NCBI GenBank assembly: GCA_035649575.1
Contig: DASRJH010000241.1
Location: 1 to 21,799 of the forward strand
Source of the DNA: DASVAL01 sp035649575
Lineage (GTDB): Bacteria > Planctomycetota > UBA1135 > UBA2386
Length of the DNA: 21,799 nt
Reading direction: 5' to 3'
Made by a program: the position numbers and the translations under genes. Under the pieces are notes generated by a model. It had not been told where the DNA came from, did no database searches, and saw nothing but the letters and a program-made list of their open reading frames with translations. Shown here one piece after another: positions 1 through 8,495 of the stretch. Numbering within the stretch: the stretch's first letter is position 1; every line of letters begins with the position of its first letter.

Positions 1-522
1 GCAGAACCTCACCCACTTCTTCTGCGCGTACTTCTGGTAGAGCTCGCTGCTCTCTTCGACGCTCGCCATCTTCGTACGGATCGCGCCGATCGTGCGGTTG
101 AACAGCAAGCCCGAGCCGAGGCCGAACACGAGACCGAAGACGAGCCCGCCGGCCGTCGCGTAGTACTGGAAACCGCACCAGGCCGTCACCTTGCCGTTGA
201 TCAACGCGCGGAACAGACCCTGCAGCGGCCCGTCGAGCAGCCACGTGCCGAGCGCGTAGGACACCGGCAGCATCACCACGCTCAGCGCCTTGCAGCCGAG
301 CGTGACGAGCCCGAACACGCCGAGGTTCGCGTTCAGCACGAGCACGCAACAAAGCAACAGCACGATGAGGCCAGGCGCCTGCATGAAGCCGCCGCCGAGA
401 TCACCGGGCAGGAAGAAGCCCGGAACGAAGCCGAGGATGCCGCCGAGCGTCGTGGCGAGCATCAACTGAAGAGGGGTAACCCTGCCCCGCAACACCGAAC
501 CGATCTTGCGAAGTATCCACAT
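1..522 (-). CDS. TIGR03546-like membrane protein, C-terminus cut by window edge
   Basis: The gene starts at an ATG at 522 and is open to base 1, giving 174 codons without a stop, so its C-terminus lies outside the window. The product begins MWILRKIGSV and has hydrophobic stretches at about residues 19-37, 50-70, 72-96 and 120-142, consistent with a polytopic inner-membrane protein. A charged segment follows, containing SELYQKYAQKKW. The MWIL start, the early membrane segments and the final charged helix resemble my recollection of the TIGR03546 family (function unknown, found in planctomycetes and other environmental bacteria). That assignment is from memory and is moderate. It lies 66 bp downstream of xylB on the same strand and may be co-transcribed. 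No good Shine-Dalgarno sequence is visible. No function is claimed. Confidence 0.6.
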   Translation of the reverse strand, partial: MWILRKIGSVLRGRVTPLQLMLATTLGGILGFVPGFFLPGDLGGGFMQAPGLIVLLLCCVLVLNANLGVFGLVTLGCKALSVVMLPVSYALGTWLLDGPLQGLFRALINGKVTAWCGFQYYATAGGLVFGLVFGLGSGLLFNRTIGAIRTKMASVEESSELYQKYAQKKWVRFC

Positions 523-588
523 GCCACCACGGTATGGCCGGCGGACCTTCGCCGTCAAATGCGACGTGTTGCCAAGCTCAGCACGGGC

Positions 589-2058
589 TCAGCAACTCTC
601 GGGATGTAGCCTCGCAACCTCCGCGGCGAAGCGCGAGCGCAGCGAGTCGTGCAGCGACCGCAACGCCGCGTCGGGCGTGGTCTCGGCGCCGCGACGCACG
701 AACGGTGCGGCGACGGCGTCGGTAGTCAGGTTCCTCTCGCCCGCGAGGCGTCGCACGCACCACGCCGCCTGCAGCGCGGCGCCGAGCGCCGCGGACTCCG
801 CTTCCAGCAGGAGCCGCACGGGCACGCCGAACACGTTCGCGAGGATCTGCCGCCACAACGCGTTCTGCGAGGCGCCGCCGGTGACGCGCACCTCGGCGAC
901 CTGCAGACCCAGCGCACGCAGGCGGTCGAGGCCCGCACCGAGGTTCAGCGACGTGCCTTCGAGCGCTGCGCGGTAGACGTGGCCAGGCCGCAGCAGACCG
1001 GGCCGCAGACCGAGCAGCGTGCCGGTGGCCAGCGGCAGGTCGGGCACGCGTTCGCCGACCAGGAACGGCAGCCACAACAGACCCGCGCATCCCGGCGGGA
1101 CGTCCGCAGCCAGCCTGGTCAGCGCGTCGTGGGACAGACCCGTCAACGCCTTCACCTCTTCGGCGACGCCCGTGAGGTTCATCACGCAGAGCAGCGGCAA
1201 CCACGCGCCATCGCTGCTGCAGAACGGCGCGATACAGCCTTTCGGGTCGACGACGGGGCGCTCGGTGCGCGTGAAGATCGTGCCCGACGTGCCGAGACTC
1301 ACGACGACGACGCCGGCCCGCGTGGCGCCGCTGCCGATCGCGGACATCATGTTGTCGCCGCCACCGGGGGCCACCGGGATGCCGGCCGGCAGGCCAATGC
1401 GCGCGGCAGCAGCCGCGGACAGACGGCCGGCGAGCTCGCCGACCGCGCGCAACGCGGGCAGCATCGAGGGCAGACGCAGGTCGATCGCGGCCATCGCGGC
1501 CGCATCGAAGCGGCGCTGCTCCGGCGCGAAGAAGCCCGTGCCCGAGGCGTCGCCGAACTCCATCGACGCCTCGCCGGTGAGCCGCAGGTTGACGAAGTCG
1601 TGCGGCAGCAGGACCCGTTGCACGGCCGCCCACGAACGGCTTTCGTGCCGCGCGAGCCAGAGCAGCTTGCTGGCCGTGAACCCCGTCGGCACGGCGCGCC
1701 CGGTCCGCTCGGACAGCTCGCGCGCCTCGGCGGCCGTCGCGGTGTCGCACCAGAGTTTCGCCGGGCGGACGACCGCACCCGCGGCGTCGAGCACGACCGC
1801 GCCGTGCTGCTGGCCCGAGACGCCGATGCCGGCGATGCGCGTTGGATCGACGTGCTGCAACACTTCGCGCGCGGTCGCCACGACGGCGTCCATCCACTGC
1901 TCGGGGTGCTGCTCGATGTGGCCGGGCGGCAGTCCCTCGACGAACGCGTGCGCGTGCTGCGCGCGCGCCACGGTGCTGCATGTCGCGGGGTCGACGACGA
2001 GCGCCTTGGTGCTCTGGGTGCCGACGTCGAAGCCGAGGAACAGCGGGCCTGCCGTCAT
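589..2058 (-). CDS. xylB: Xylulokinase
   Basis: This 489-residue FGGY-family sugar kinase phosphorylates D-xylulose with ATP to D-xylulose 5-phosphate, feeding the pentose phosphate pathway from the cytoplasm. The N-terminal phosphate-binding motif DVGTQSTK is at residues 11-18, GVSGQQHG at about 79-86, and PGGGDN at about 231-236, which places the expected catalytic base at Asp235 (Asp233 in the E. coli enzyme). GGASQN of the C-terminal ATP-binding lobe is also present. Length matches the family (about 480-500). The ATG at 2058 overlaps the xylA stop in an ATGA arrangement (4 nt), which fixes the start and implies translational coupling. An FGGY kinase for another ketose cannot be fully excluded, but the xylA partner makes xylulose by far the likeliest substrate. 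Confidence 0.95.
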   Translation of the reverse strand: MTAGPLFLGFDVGTQSTKALVVDPATCSTVARAQHAHAFVEGLPPGHIEQHPEQWMDAVVATAREVLQHVDPTRIAGIGVSGQQHGAVVLDAAGAVVRPAKLWCDTATAAEARELSERTGRAVPTGFTASKLLWLARHESRSWAAVQRVLLPHDFVNLRLTGEASMEFGDASGTGFFAPEQRRFDAAAMAAIDLRLPSMLPALRAVGELAGRLSAAAAARIGLPAGIPVAPGGGDNMMSAIGSGATRAGVVVVSLGTSGTIFTRTERPVVDPKGCIAPFCSSDGAWLPLLCVMNLTGVAEEVKALTGLSHDALTRLAADVPPGCAGLLWLPFLVGERVPDLPLATGTLLGLRPGLLRPGHVYRAALEGTSLNLGAGLDRLRALGLQVAEVRVTGGASQNALWRQILANVFGVPVRLLLEAESAALGAALQAAWCVRRLAGERNLTTDAVAAPFVRRGAETTPDAALRSLHDSLRSRFAAEVARLHPESC

Positions 2059-3242
2059 GTGGAGCCGCGCACGCCGAGCAGGTGTTCGACGAGCAGCTGG
2101 TCGAGCCGTTCGTAGCCGAGCCCGCGCTTGCTGATCGCGTCGGCATCGATCGCGAGCGCCTTGAGCCTCTGCGCGTTTTCGCGCGTGTAGCCCTTGGCCA
2201 GCAGAGGATCGACACTGGCGTCGCGCTGTTCGGCGAGCAGCGCCTTGACCTCGGGATCCGCGTCGAAGGCCACGGCACGCGCGTGCAGGATCTTGTAGGT
2301 GCGCATGCAACCGCGCGCGAACTCCCAGACGCCGGCTTCGTCCTCGGTGCGGTAGGCATGCGCGTCGAAGTGCCGCGGTCCCGTGTAGCGCGGCGTTCCC
2401 ATCGTGCCTTCGAGCAGCCGCACGAGCAGGAACGCACCCTTCTGGTCTTCGCTGCCGAAACGCAGGTCCTGGTCGTAGCGCCCGATCTTCTGCCCGTTCA
2501 GGTCGAGATGGAACAGCTTGCCGCACGCCATGGCCTCCGCGATGGCGTGTGGGAACGACAGTCCGGCCATCGTCTCGTGCGCGACCTCGGGATTGACGCC
2601 GACCATCTCCTCGTGCTCGAGCGTCGAGATGAAGTGCAGCATGTGACCGGTCGTCGGCAGGTAGTTGTCGCCCCGCGGTTCGTTCGGCTTCGCTTCGAGC
2701 GCGAAGCGCATGTCGTAGCGCTGGTCCTTCACGTAGCCGCAGAGGAAGTTCATCGCGTCGCGCATGCGTTGCCATGCTGTGCGCGGGTCGCGGCACGCGT
2801 CGGCTTCCGTGCCCTCGCGTCCACCCCAGAACACGTAGACCTGCGCGCCGAGCTCGGCACCGAGGTCGATCCCGCGCATCGTCTTCTGCAACGCGAACGC
2901 GCGCACCTTCGGATCGTTGCTCGTGAACGCGCCGTCCTTGAACACCGGGTGCGAGAACAGGTTCGTCGTCGCCATCGGCACGCGCATGCCGGTCTCCGCG
3001 AGCGTCTGCTGGAACGTGCGCAAGAGGCGATCGCGTTCGGATGCCGTCGCGTGGAACGGCACGAGATCGTTGTCGTGCAGGTTGACGCCGTAGGCGCCGA
3101 TTGCGGCGAGCTTGCGCACGATGTAGTTCGAATCGAACGCGGCGCGCACGGGCTCGCCGAACGGGTCGCGGCCCGGATTGCCGACGGTCCAGAGGCCGAA
3201 CGTGAAGAGGTCCGCGGGCGTGGGATCGAAGCGGGAGGTCAT
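2055..3242 (-). CDS. xylA: Xylose isomerase
   Basis: A 395-residue TIM-barrel isomerase converting D-xylose to D-xylulose (it can also isomerise glucose). Its length and sequence are of the short class I type known from Streptomyces. Active-site residues are visible with a constant +2 offset to Streptomyces numbering: Trp18 in FGLWTVG, His56 and Asp59 in NLHDND, Phe96 in TTNLF, Trp139 in VFWGG, Glu183 and Lys185 in EAKPNEP, Glu219 and His222, Asp247 in HLDLNG, and Asp257/Asp259 in RYDQD. All metal ligands appear intact. The ATG at 3242 gives MTSRFDPTPAD, the usual N-terminus. An in-frame ATG at 3281 would add 13 unusual residues and place a palindrome inside the gene, so I prefer 3242, although no clear Shine-Dalgarno is seen. 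Its stop overlaps xylB by 4 nt, and the dehydrogenase gene ends 52 nt upstream. Confidence 0.96.
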   Translation of the reverse strand: MTSRFDPTPADLFTFGLWTVGNPGRDPFGEPVRAAFDSNYIVRKLAAIGAYGVNLHDNDLVPFHATASERDRLLRTFQQTLAETGMRVPMATTNLFSHPVFKDGAFTSNDPKVRAFALQKTMRGIDLGAELGAQVYVFWGGREGTEADACRDPRTAWQRMRDAMNFLCGYVKDQRYDMRFALEAKPNEPRGDNYLPTTGHMLHFISTLEHEEMVGVNPEVAHETMAGLSFPHAIAEAMACGKLFHLDLNGQKIGRYDQDLRFGSEDQKGAFLLVRLLEGTMGTPRYTGPRHFDAHAYRTEDEAGVWEFARGCMRTYKILHARAVAFDADPEVKALLAEQRDASVDPLLAKGYTRENAQRLKALAIDADAISKRGLGYERLDQLLVEHLLGVRGST

Positions 3243-3252
3243 GTGCTTTGGT

Positions 3253-3268
3253 TGCGGCCATGGCCGCA
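3253..3268. promoter_or_regulatory. Perfect 16-bp palindrome before xylA
   Basis: TGCGGCCATGGCCGCA is a perfect inverted repeat (6-bp arms around CATG if folded as a hairpin). It lies 11 to 26 nt upstream of the xylA ATG and 25 nt or more beyond the stop of the dehydrogenase gene. No T-run follows it on the minus strand. It could be an operator for a sugar regulator, a hairpin controlling xylA translation, or a weak terminator or processing site between the two genes. The palindrome is seen directly; its role is inference. Confidence 0.4.
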
Positions 3269-3294
3269 TGGGCCCGTGCACCGTAGCGGCTCGC

Positions 3295-5841
3295 TCACTT
3301 CGTGCCGAGCAGTTCCGGGGCCGTCCACGGTTCCTTCCTCGTCTTGTTCGCCGCCCGTACGGCGCCCACGTCGGCGGGTGCGACCGTGTTCGCGCGATGC
3401 CCGAAGCTCCGGCGCACGTAGCTGAGCACCTGCGCGAGATCCTCGTCGCTCAGGTGAACCTGGCCCGGCATGTCGAGGTTCCACGTAGTCCCGTTCACTT
3501 CGATCGGGCCGCGGACTCCGTGCAACGCGATGCGCATCAGGCGGTCCGGAGCGCCGAGCACCCAGTCGGAGTCGCACAGCGGAGGAGCCAGGCCCGGCAG
3601 ACCTGTGCCATCGAGCTGGTGGCATGCCGCGCAGGCCCGCGCATAGACCTTCGCCCCGGCCTCCACGCGCTGTCGTTCGGCGTCCGTGAGCTCTGCGGCG
3701 GCTGCGCTCGCGGCGTCGCCCGAGAGCACGACCGCGGCGAGCAGCTCGTTGGCGAGCCGGCGGCATTCGACGTCCTCGCCGGACGCGAGCTCGAGCAGCT
3801 CGCGCGGGGTCGCGTCGAACGGCAGCCAGCCGGCGCGTCCCGCCCCGCGCGGCACCGCGGCAACCGCCCCGCGCAGCAGCGCACGGCGCTGCCACAGCGG
3901 TCCGCACGCCGGCACGAGCGCGAACAGCTCCTTCTGCTGGGCCACCGAGCGGCTGCGCACGCAAAGGCGCGCGAGCTCCTGCAGCACCGCAGCGAATCGC
4001 TCGGGATCGTCCGAGGGCAGTTCGCGCAGCAGCTGGCGCAGCACCTCGAGCCCATGCGGGTGCGCGGCGACGCCGACCACCGCACACAGCGTCGCATCGC
4101 CGGGGGCCGACGCGAGCAGGCGCACGAACAGCGGCATCACTCGCGTCCGGGAACGCGCGGGGCCCGACGCGAGCACGTCGCCGAGCGTCAGCGCGAGCTG
4201 CCAGCGCACTGCCGGCGGGGCCGTGGTGATCAGCCGATCGAGCGCGAGCCACAGGTGTCCGTCGCCGGCCGCGAGCCATGGCGCAGCGCACTGCAGCGCG
4301 AAACCGGCGACGCCGGGATCGCCATCGAAGAGCGCACGCCGCAGGTCGGTCGCGGTCAACTGTTCGAGACCCCGAAGGGCCGACAGCAGCACAACGCGGC
4401 ACGCGGCACGCGGGTGGTCGGCCAACACGAGGCGCAGCCGGTCGGCGGCGCCGCGTTCCTGGCGCTGCACGAGATCACGCAGCGCGAGGTCACGCACCGT
4501 GCCCGTGGCGCTCGTAAGCGCGTCGACGAGATCGCCGGCCGGTGTTTCGGCCGGCCACGTCTTCGCCGGTGCCGGTGCGACCTCGTCGGCCGGCACGATG
4601 CGCCAGATGCGACCGAGCCCGATTGGGTCGGCGAGGCCACGCTCGAGGATCTGCCGGCGCAGGAAGGTCGTGACGAAGTTCTTGTGCTGGATCACGCCGC
4701 GATACATGTCAACGACGTAGAGCGCGCCATCGAGGCCCGTCAGTAGACTGACCGGCCGGAAGCGTTCGTCGGTCGAGGCGAGGAACTCGCTGCGCTCCGC
4801 TTGGTATGCGTTGACGCCGCGCAAGAGACCATCGGGCTCCGAGAGCACGATGCGGCGCACGACGTGTCCCGCGGGCTCGCAGACGAACACGTTGCCGTCG
4901 CAGCCGCGCAGCCGTTCGCCGCGGTAGACGTGCGGGCTGCAGACCGCGGTGTGGATCGCGAGCACGTAGTCGACGAGCCGCCCGGGCTGGTAGCCGCGGT
5001 TGACGCCCGGCGTCTTGCGGATCGGCCACACGGTCTTGTCCGCGCAGACGCGATGGTTGAGTCCCGCGAGCCCGCCCAGCGACGCCGCGTCGCGGCCATA
5101 CCACCCGGGCACCAGATCGCAGCGCAGCCAGTCCTCGTTGTAGTTGAAGTAGAGGCGGCCCCGGTCGTCGTGCGTGAGGCCCCACTGACCACCTCCGGCG
5201 CCCGTCTCGACGACGAAGCCGTCGGGCGTCCAGCGCAGGAGGCGACGGTCGTTGGCGAGGTGGATGCGATGGTCGAGCCCCCACAAGAGACCGTTGCCCG
5301 CGTGTTCGGGATTGTCGAGGCCGGCCTCGAAGCCGCCCGTGACCACCGACTTCTCGTCAGCGCGCAGATCGCCGTCGCGGTCGGCACACCACCAGAGGTT
5401 CGGCGGTTCGATCACGAGCGCGCCACCGCGCAGCGGCAACACGGCTCGCGGCAGCACCAGTCCGTCGGCGAACACGGTGGTCGTGTCGGCGCGGCCATCG
5501 CGGTCGCGGTCCTCGAGCACGACGATGCGCCCGCTCTTGGCCAGTTCGTCGCGCCCATCGACGTCGTTCATGAAGCCGCGCATCTCGACGACCCACAACC
5601 GTCCTGCGGCATCGAACGTGGCCGCGACGGGGTCGCCGACCAGCGGCTCGCTCCCGAACAGTTCGAGGCGGAACCCCTCGGCGACCCGGAACGTGGCCGC
5701 AGCCTCGGCCGGTCCATGGACGCGTGCTTCCGGTATCTCGAGGCCGGCAGGCAGCGGCGTCTGCGTTTCGCCCGCGACGTCACCGCGCTGGGCCGTGGCA
5801 ACGGCTGCCGGCAGGGCCAGCAAGATCAGCGCGCGCATCAT
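3295..5841 (-). CDS. Exported PVC-type dehydrogenase with HEAT-like repeats and cytochrome c domain
   Basis: An 848-residue protein with a typical N-terminal signal peptide (MMRALILLALPAAVATAQ), so it is exported. Residues of about 35-420 match the beta-propeller-like putative membrane-bound dehydrogenase domain typical of planctomycetes and verrucomicrobia (TIGR02604): ATFDAAGRLWVVE, DRDRDGRAD, NGLLWGLD, GLDGALYVVDMYRG and GRIWRIVP are characteristic. About 430-690 is helical, leucine/alanine-rich and HEAT-like. A C-terminal cytochrome c domain carries the haem motif CAACH at 737-741, with Met791 in NLDMPGQ as candidate distal ligand. The family is thought to oxidise sugars or sugar-like substrates in the periplasm, passing electrons to the haem, but its substrate is unknown. 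Two adjacent ATGs (5841, 5838) are possible starts. xylA follows after 52 nt, suggesting a shared role in sugar use. Confidence 0.9.
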   Translation of the reverse strand: MMRALILLALPAAVATAQRGDVAGETQTPLPAGLEIPEARVHGPAEAAATFRVAEGFRLELFGSEPLVGDPVAATFDAAGRLWVVEMRGFMNDVDGRDELAKSGRIVVLEDRDRDGRADTTTVFADGLVLPRAVLPLRGGALVIEPPNLWWCADRDGDLRADEKSVVTGGFEAGLDNPEHAGNGLLWGLDHRIHLANDRRLLRWTPDGFVVETGAGGGQWGLTHDDRGRLYFNYNEDWLRCDLVPGWYGRDAASLGGLAGLNHRVCADKTVWPIRKTPGVNRGYQPGRLVDYVLAIHTAVCSPHVYRGERLRGCDGNVFVCEPAGHVVRRIVLSEPDGLLRGVNAYQAERSEFLASTDERFRPVSLLTGLDGALYVVDMYRGVIQHKNFVTTFLRRQILERGLADPIGLGRIWRIVPADEVAPAPAKTWPAETPAGDLVDALTSATGTVRDLALRDLVQRQERGAADRLRLVLADHPRAACRVVLLSALRGLEQLTATDLRRALFDGDPGVAGFALQCAAPWLAAGDGHLWLALDRLITTAPPAVRWQLALTLGDVLASGPARSRTRVMPLFVRLLASAPGDATLCAVVGVAAHPHGLEVLRQLLRELPSDDPERFAAVLQELARLCVRSRSVAQQKELFALVPACGPLWQRRALLRGAVAAVPRGAGRAGWLPFDATPRELLELASGEDVECRRLANELLAAVVLSGDAASAAAAELTDAERQRVEAGAKVYARACAACHQLDGTGLPGLAPPLCDSDWVLGAPDRLMRIALHGVRGPIEVNGTTWNLDMPGQVHLSDEDLAQVLSYVRRSFGHRANTVAPADVGAVRAANKTRKEPWTAPELLGTK

Positions 5842-5897
5842 GCAGGGTCTGAGTAGACACCGGACCGCGCTCGACTGCGAACGTCGCCCCGATCGGG

Positions 5898-5915
5898 CGG
5901 CGGTGCAGGCCGCCG
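5898..5915. terminator. GC-rich hairpin in the leader of the dehydrogenase gene
   Basis: CGGCGG and CCGCCG form a 6-bp stem around TGCAGG. It is the second of two hairpins in the 104-nt gap between the FecR-type gene and the dehydrogenase gene, both transcribed leftward. No T-run is present. It may form part of the end of the upstream transcript or a structured leader of the next gene. Confidence 0.3.
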
Positions 5916-5924
5916 GCTGTGTCG

Positions 5925-5940
5925 GTCGCCCCGCGGCGAC
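5925..5940 (-). terminator. Hairpin just after the anti-sigma/FecR gene
   Basis: GTCGCC and GGCGAC form a 6-bp stem with a 4-nt loop. It begins 5 nt beyond the TAG stop of the anti-sigma/FecR gene in the direction of transcription. There is no T-run, so if it terminates transcription it would need Rho or another aid. Its position suggests a transcript end, separating the sigma/anti-sigma pair from the dehydrogenase-xylAB genes. Confidence 0.4.
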
Positions 5941-5945
5941 GGGAA

Positions 5946-8495
5946 CTAGTGCACGACCACGAACCCGCCAGACGGCACTACGAACTGGTGCACGGTCTCG
6001 CCGATCACCGTGCGATACTCACCGGAGGGCAGGCCCGAGACTTCCCAACCCCTGGCCGCGCACGCGAATCGCACCGCGACCGGGTGCATGCCCGCTATCG
6101 ACTGCCCGAGGAATTCGAAGCGAAGGGTCAGGATTTCCCCCGCTTCGCTCCCCGTCGGGCGCAGTTGCTCCCCGAGCTGCGCGCGCCCGGTCGCAGCGAG
6201 AGTCACGGTGATCAACGGGGGGCCGAACCCCAGCGTGACCTGGCCCGTTGCACCATCCGGTCCGAGCACGAAGAGCTGGCTACCCAGCGTGACACCAGTC
6301 AACGGGAAGAAGCCCGCGGCCGACGTGAACCCATGGAAGCTCGTGTCCACGGAGTCGCGTGGCCCGCTGGCCGCCAACGAAAACACCTGCGCGTCCGCTA
6401 CGGCGTGCCCGAGGCTGTCGACGACGAGCAACCCCTGGTCCCCCGTGCCTGCGGTACCCGAGAAAAGTCGCTGGTGCCGGTACGAATACACGACCTGCAG
6501 GTCGGTGCCGCCGATGTCGGTCATCTGACGGAACACGGAGGACCGCGCCAGCGACGGGCCGCTCGGGCGATACCGCAGGAAGCTCACGCTGGTGTCGATA
6601 ACCAGTTCGCGGACCAGCGGGTTGGCAGCGTTGCCCAGACGCCACCAGAGACGACCGCTGCCGATCGGGAAGTTGTTCACCCGCCCGCTCGAGTTGGTCG
6701 TGGCCGGGCGCTTCACCACGGCACTCTCGCCGCGCAGACCCGGGACCTCTTCGAGGATCTCCACCGGGGTGTTGTGAGTCAGGCCAGACAGCTGCACGGG
6801 ATGCAACCGTCTGGCCACCATGGACAGCGGTCCCCACCACCCGTTCGGGAACTCACTACCACGCTCCGGCACGGGCACGAACGTGGGCTCGAGTAGCGGG
6901 TCGAGCAGCAGCACGGCCAGGTGCTGGTGCGGGGGCAGACGCGATGGCAGCCGGTGAATCTGGAAGTCGCCCTCGACATCGGTCGTGGTCTGACCGGTCA
7001 TCAACGGCAGCACTGATCCGAACAGCTCGTCCACGATGCAGGGCAGCACGCGCACGTGACTGCGAGGAATGTCGAAATCGTCGCGGACCCTGCCCCTGAG
7101 CGGTGCCGCGAGGTTCAACACGAGCGGTCTGGCCAACTCTACGTAGGACTGGAGGCGGGTCACCGGCATCGCCTGTGGCGGCGTGACTCCGAGATCCAGG
7201 CGCACTGCGGCTGGCTCGACCTGGACGATCGCGAACGGGCGATCGCAACCGAAGTCCATCGTCTCCGAGAAACTGCCGTCCGCTTCGGAGATGAGGGTCA
7301 GCCCGCGCGGCATGCCGCCGCTCGTGACCGTGAGATGAACCGCGGCACCCTCGTTCGGCAGCCAGTAGCGATCCACGACCCTGCCCTGAAAGTTGGTCTG
7401 GTTCGGCGAACCTTCCGCTGGCGGACGGCGCTCCGGGACGGTCCCCTGGTTCGCGGCAAGACCGCCGCTTCCGGCTCGATAGGTGACCGAACCGTCGCCC
7501 TGGTAGACGCCGATCTCTCCGGCAGACACGAAGGCGCTGCCCGTGGAGCGCCTGATCTCCGCCTGGTGGCCGCCCAAGACCTCGACCTCGACATGGAGTT
7601 CGAACGGATTGTTCGGCGATTGGTCCGGGCCGTTCATCCAGTCGCTCGGCACCTCGGCCGCGATCACGTATTCACCGAGGCCGAGGCGCAGCGAGTTGCC
7701 GTCGGCCATCGGGATCTCGACGGGACGGGTCGTGACGATTCCGATCTTGCCGTTGACGAGCAGAGGCGCCCCGCTCTGCAGGCGCAATTCGCCGCCGCCG
7801 CGCACGTCGAGCTTTGCTGCCGGTTGGCGCAGCGACGAGTCGTCGTGCCATTCGAGGCACGCGACGCCCCCCGCCCCGACCCACAGCGACTGCAGATTGC
7901 CGAGACCGTCACCCTCCTTGAACTCCCCTTGGACACCGTAGGCCCCGTTGGCCCAGGTCACGACCAGTCGGGCCGAATGCTCCGGCTCGCGATCGGCGAC
8001 GAGGCTACAGGAGAGCACGATGGCTGCGCAGAGCAGGACCAGGAGGCCGGTGACCAGCAACGTGTGACGCCCCGCTGCGAGCCTGGCCCAGATCCCCGGG
8101 TTGGGCTCCGGGCTGGTCCGGATCCGCGCGCCGACCGGCTTGCCGGCGGCCGCGGCTTCGGCTGCATCGCGCGCGGGCTCGATCGAGGTCTCGTCCATGA
8201 GGCGCTGCACGACCCGGTCGCTGAAGCCCGGTGACAACGATGGTCCGTGACCGAGAGCAGCGAAGGCGCGGCACACCATCAGGCGTTCGTGCTCGGCCCG
8301 ACTCAACTCGACCGCGCAGACGCGGCATCGGTGGGCGTGTTCCTCGACCTCGACACAGAGGTCGCGCCCGAGATCGCCATCGACGAAGTCGCGCAACAAA
8401 CCCCGGATCCGGGCGCAGAACGGGTTGTCCGGTGGCACCCGACGGAGGTCCTCCGGATTGGGTGGCTGGTGCAGGGGTTCGCGGAGGTCGCTCAC
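5946..8495 (-). CDS. Anti-sigma factor fused to FecR-like and carboxypeptidase-regulatory-like domains
   Basis: An 849-residue membrane protein. The cytoplasmic N-terminus carries a zinc-finger anti-sigma motif, HX3CX2C (His53, Cys57, Cys60), within a helical region of about 25-100. One membrane span lies at about 144-164. Outside the membrane, about 175-345 reads like a FecR-type domain (LQSGAPLLVNG, SLRLGLGEYVIAAEV), and from about 368 (FQGRVVDRYWLPNEGAAVHL) one or more carboxypeptidase-regulatory-like beta-sandwich domains continue to the C-terminus. It should bind the co-encoded ECF sigma factor and release it in response to an extracytoplasmic signal. The start is a GTG at 8495 overlapping the sigma stop (GTGA, 4 nt), indicating translational coupling. 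FecR domains usually belong to signalling through an outer-membrane receptor; no receptor gene is seen here. Domain limits are approximate. Confidence 0.82.
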   Translation of the reverse strand: MSDLREPLHQPPNPEDLRRVPPDNPFCARIRGLLRDFVDGDLGRDLCVEVEEHAHRCRVCAVELSRAEHERLMVCRAFAALGHGPSLSPGFSDRVVQRLMDETSIEPARDAAEAAAAGKPVGARIRTSPEPNPGIWARLAAGRHTLLVTGLLVLLCAAIVLSCSLVADREPEHSARLVVTWANGAYGVQGEFKEGDGLGNLQSLWVGAGGVACLEWHDDSSLRQPAAKLDVRGGGELRLQSGAPLLVNGKIGIVTTRPVEIPMADGNSLRLGLGEYVIAAEVPSDWMNGPDQSPNNPFELHVEVEVLGGHQAEIRRSTGSAFVSAGEIGVYQGDGSVTYRAGSGGLAANQGTVPERRPPAEGSPNQTNFQGRVVDRYWLPNEGAAVHLTVTSGGMPRGLTLISEADGSFSETMDFGCDRPFAIVQVEPAAVRLDLGVTPPQAMPVTRLQSYVELARPLVLNLAAPLRGRVRDDFDIPRSHVRVLPCIVDELFGSVLPLMTGQTTTDVEGDFQIHRLPSRLPPHQHLAVLLLDPLLEPTFVPVPERGSEFPNGWWGPLSMVARRLHPVQLSGLTHNTPVEILEEVPGLRGESAVVKRPATTNSSGRVNNFPIGSGRLWWRLGNAANPLVRELVIDTSVSFLRYRPSGPSLARSSVFRQMTDIGGTDLQVVYSYRHQRLFSGTAGTGDQGLLVVDSLGHAVADAQVFSLAASGPRDSVDTSFHGFTSAAGFFPLTGVTLGSQLFVLGPDGATGQVTLGFGPPLITVTLAATGRAQLGEQLRPTGSEAGEILTLRFEFLGQSIAGMHPVAVRFACAARGWEVSGLPSGEYRTVIGETVHQFVVPSGGFVVVH

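Noticed and set aside
1842..3425. Plus-strand open frame across xylB, xylA and the next gene end
   Set aside because: It crosses three real minus-strand genes, has no recognisable domain, and is an artefact of scarce stop codons in GC-rich DNA.
3178..4746. Plus-strand open frame antisense to the dehydrogenase gene
   Set aside because: No signal, domain or ribosome site; the composition is that of a shadow frame.
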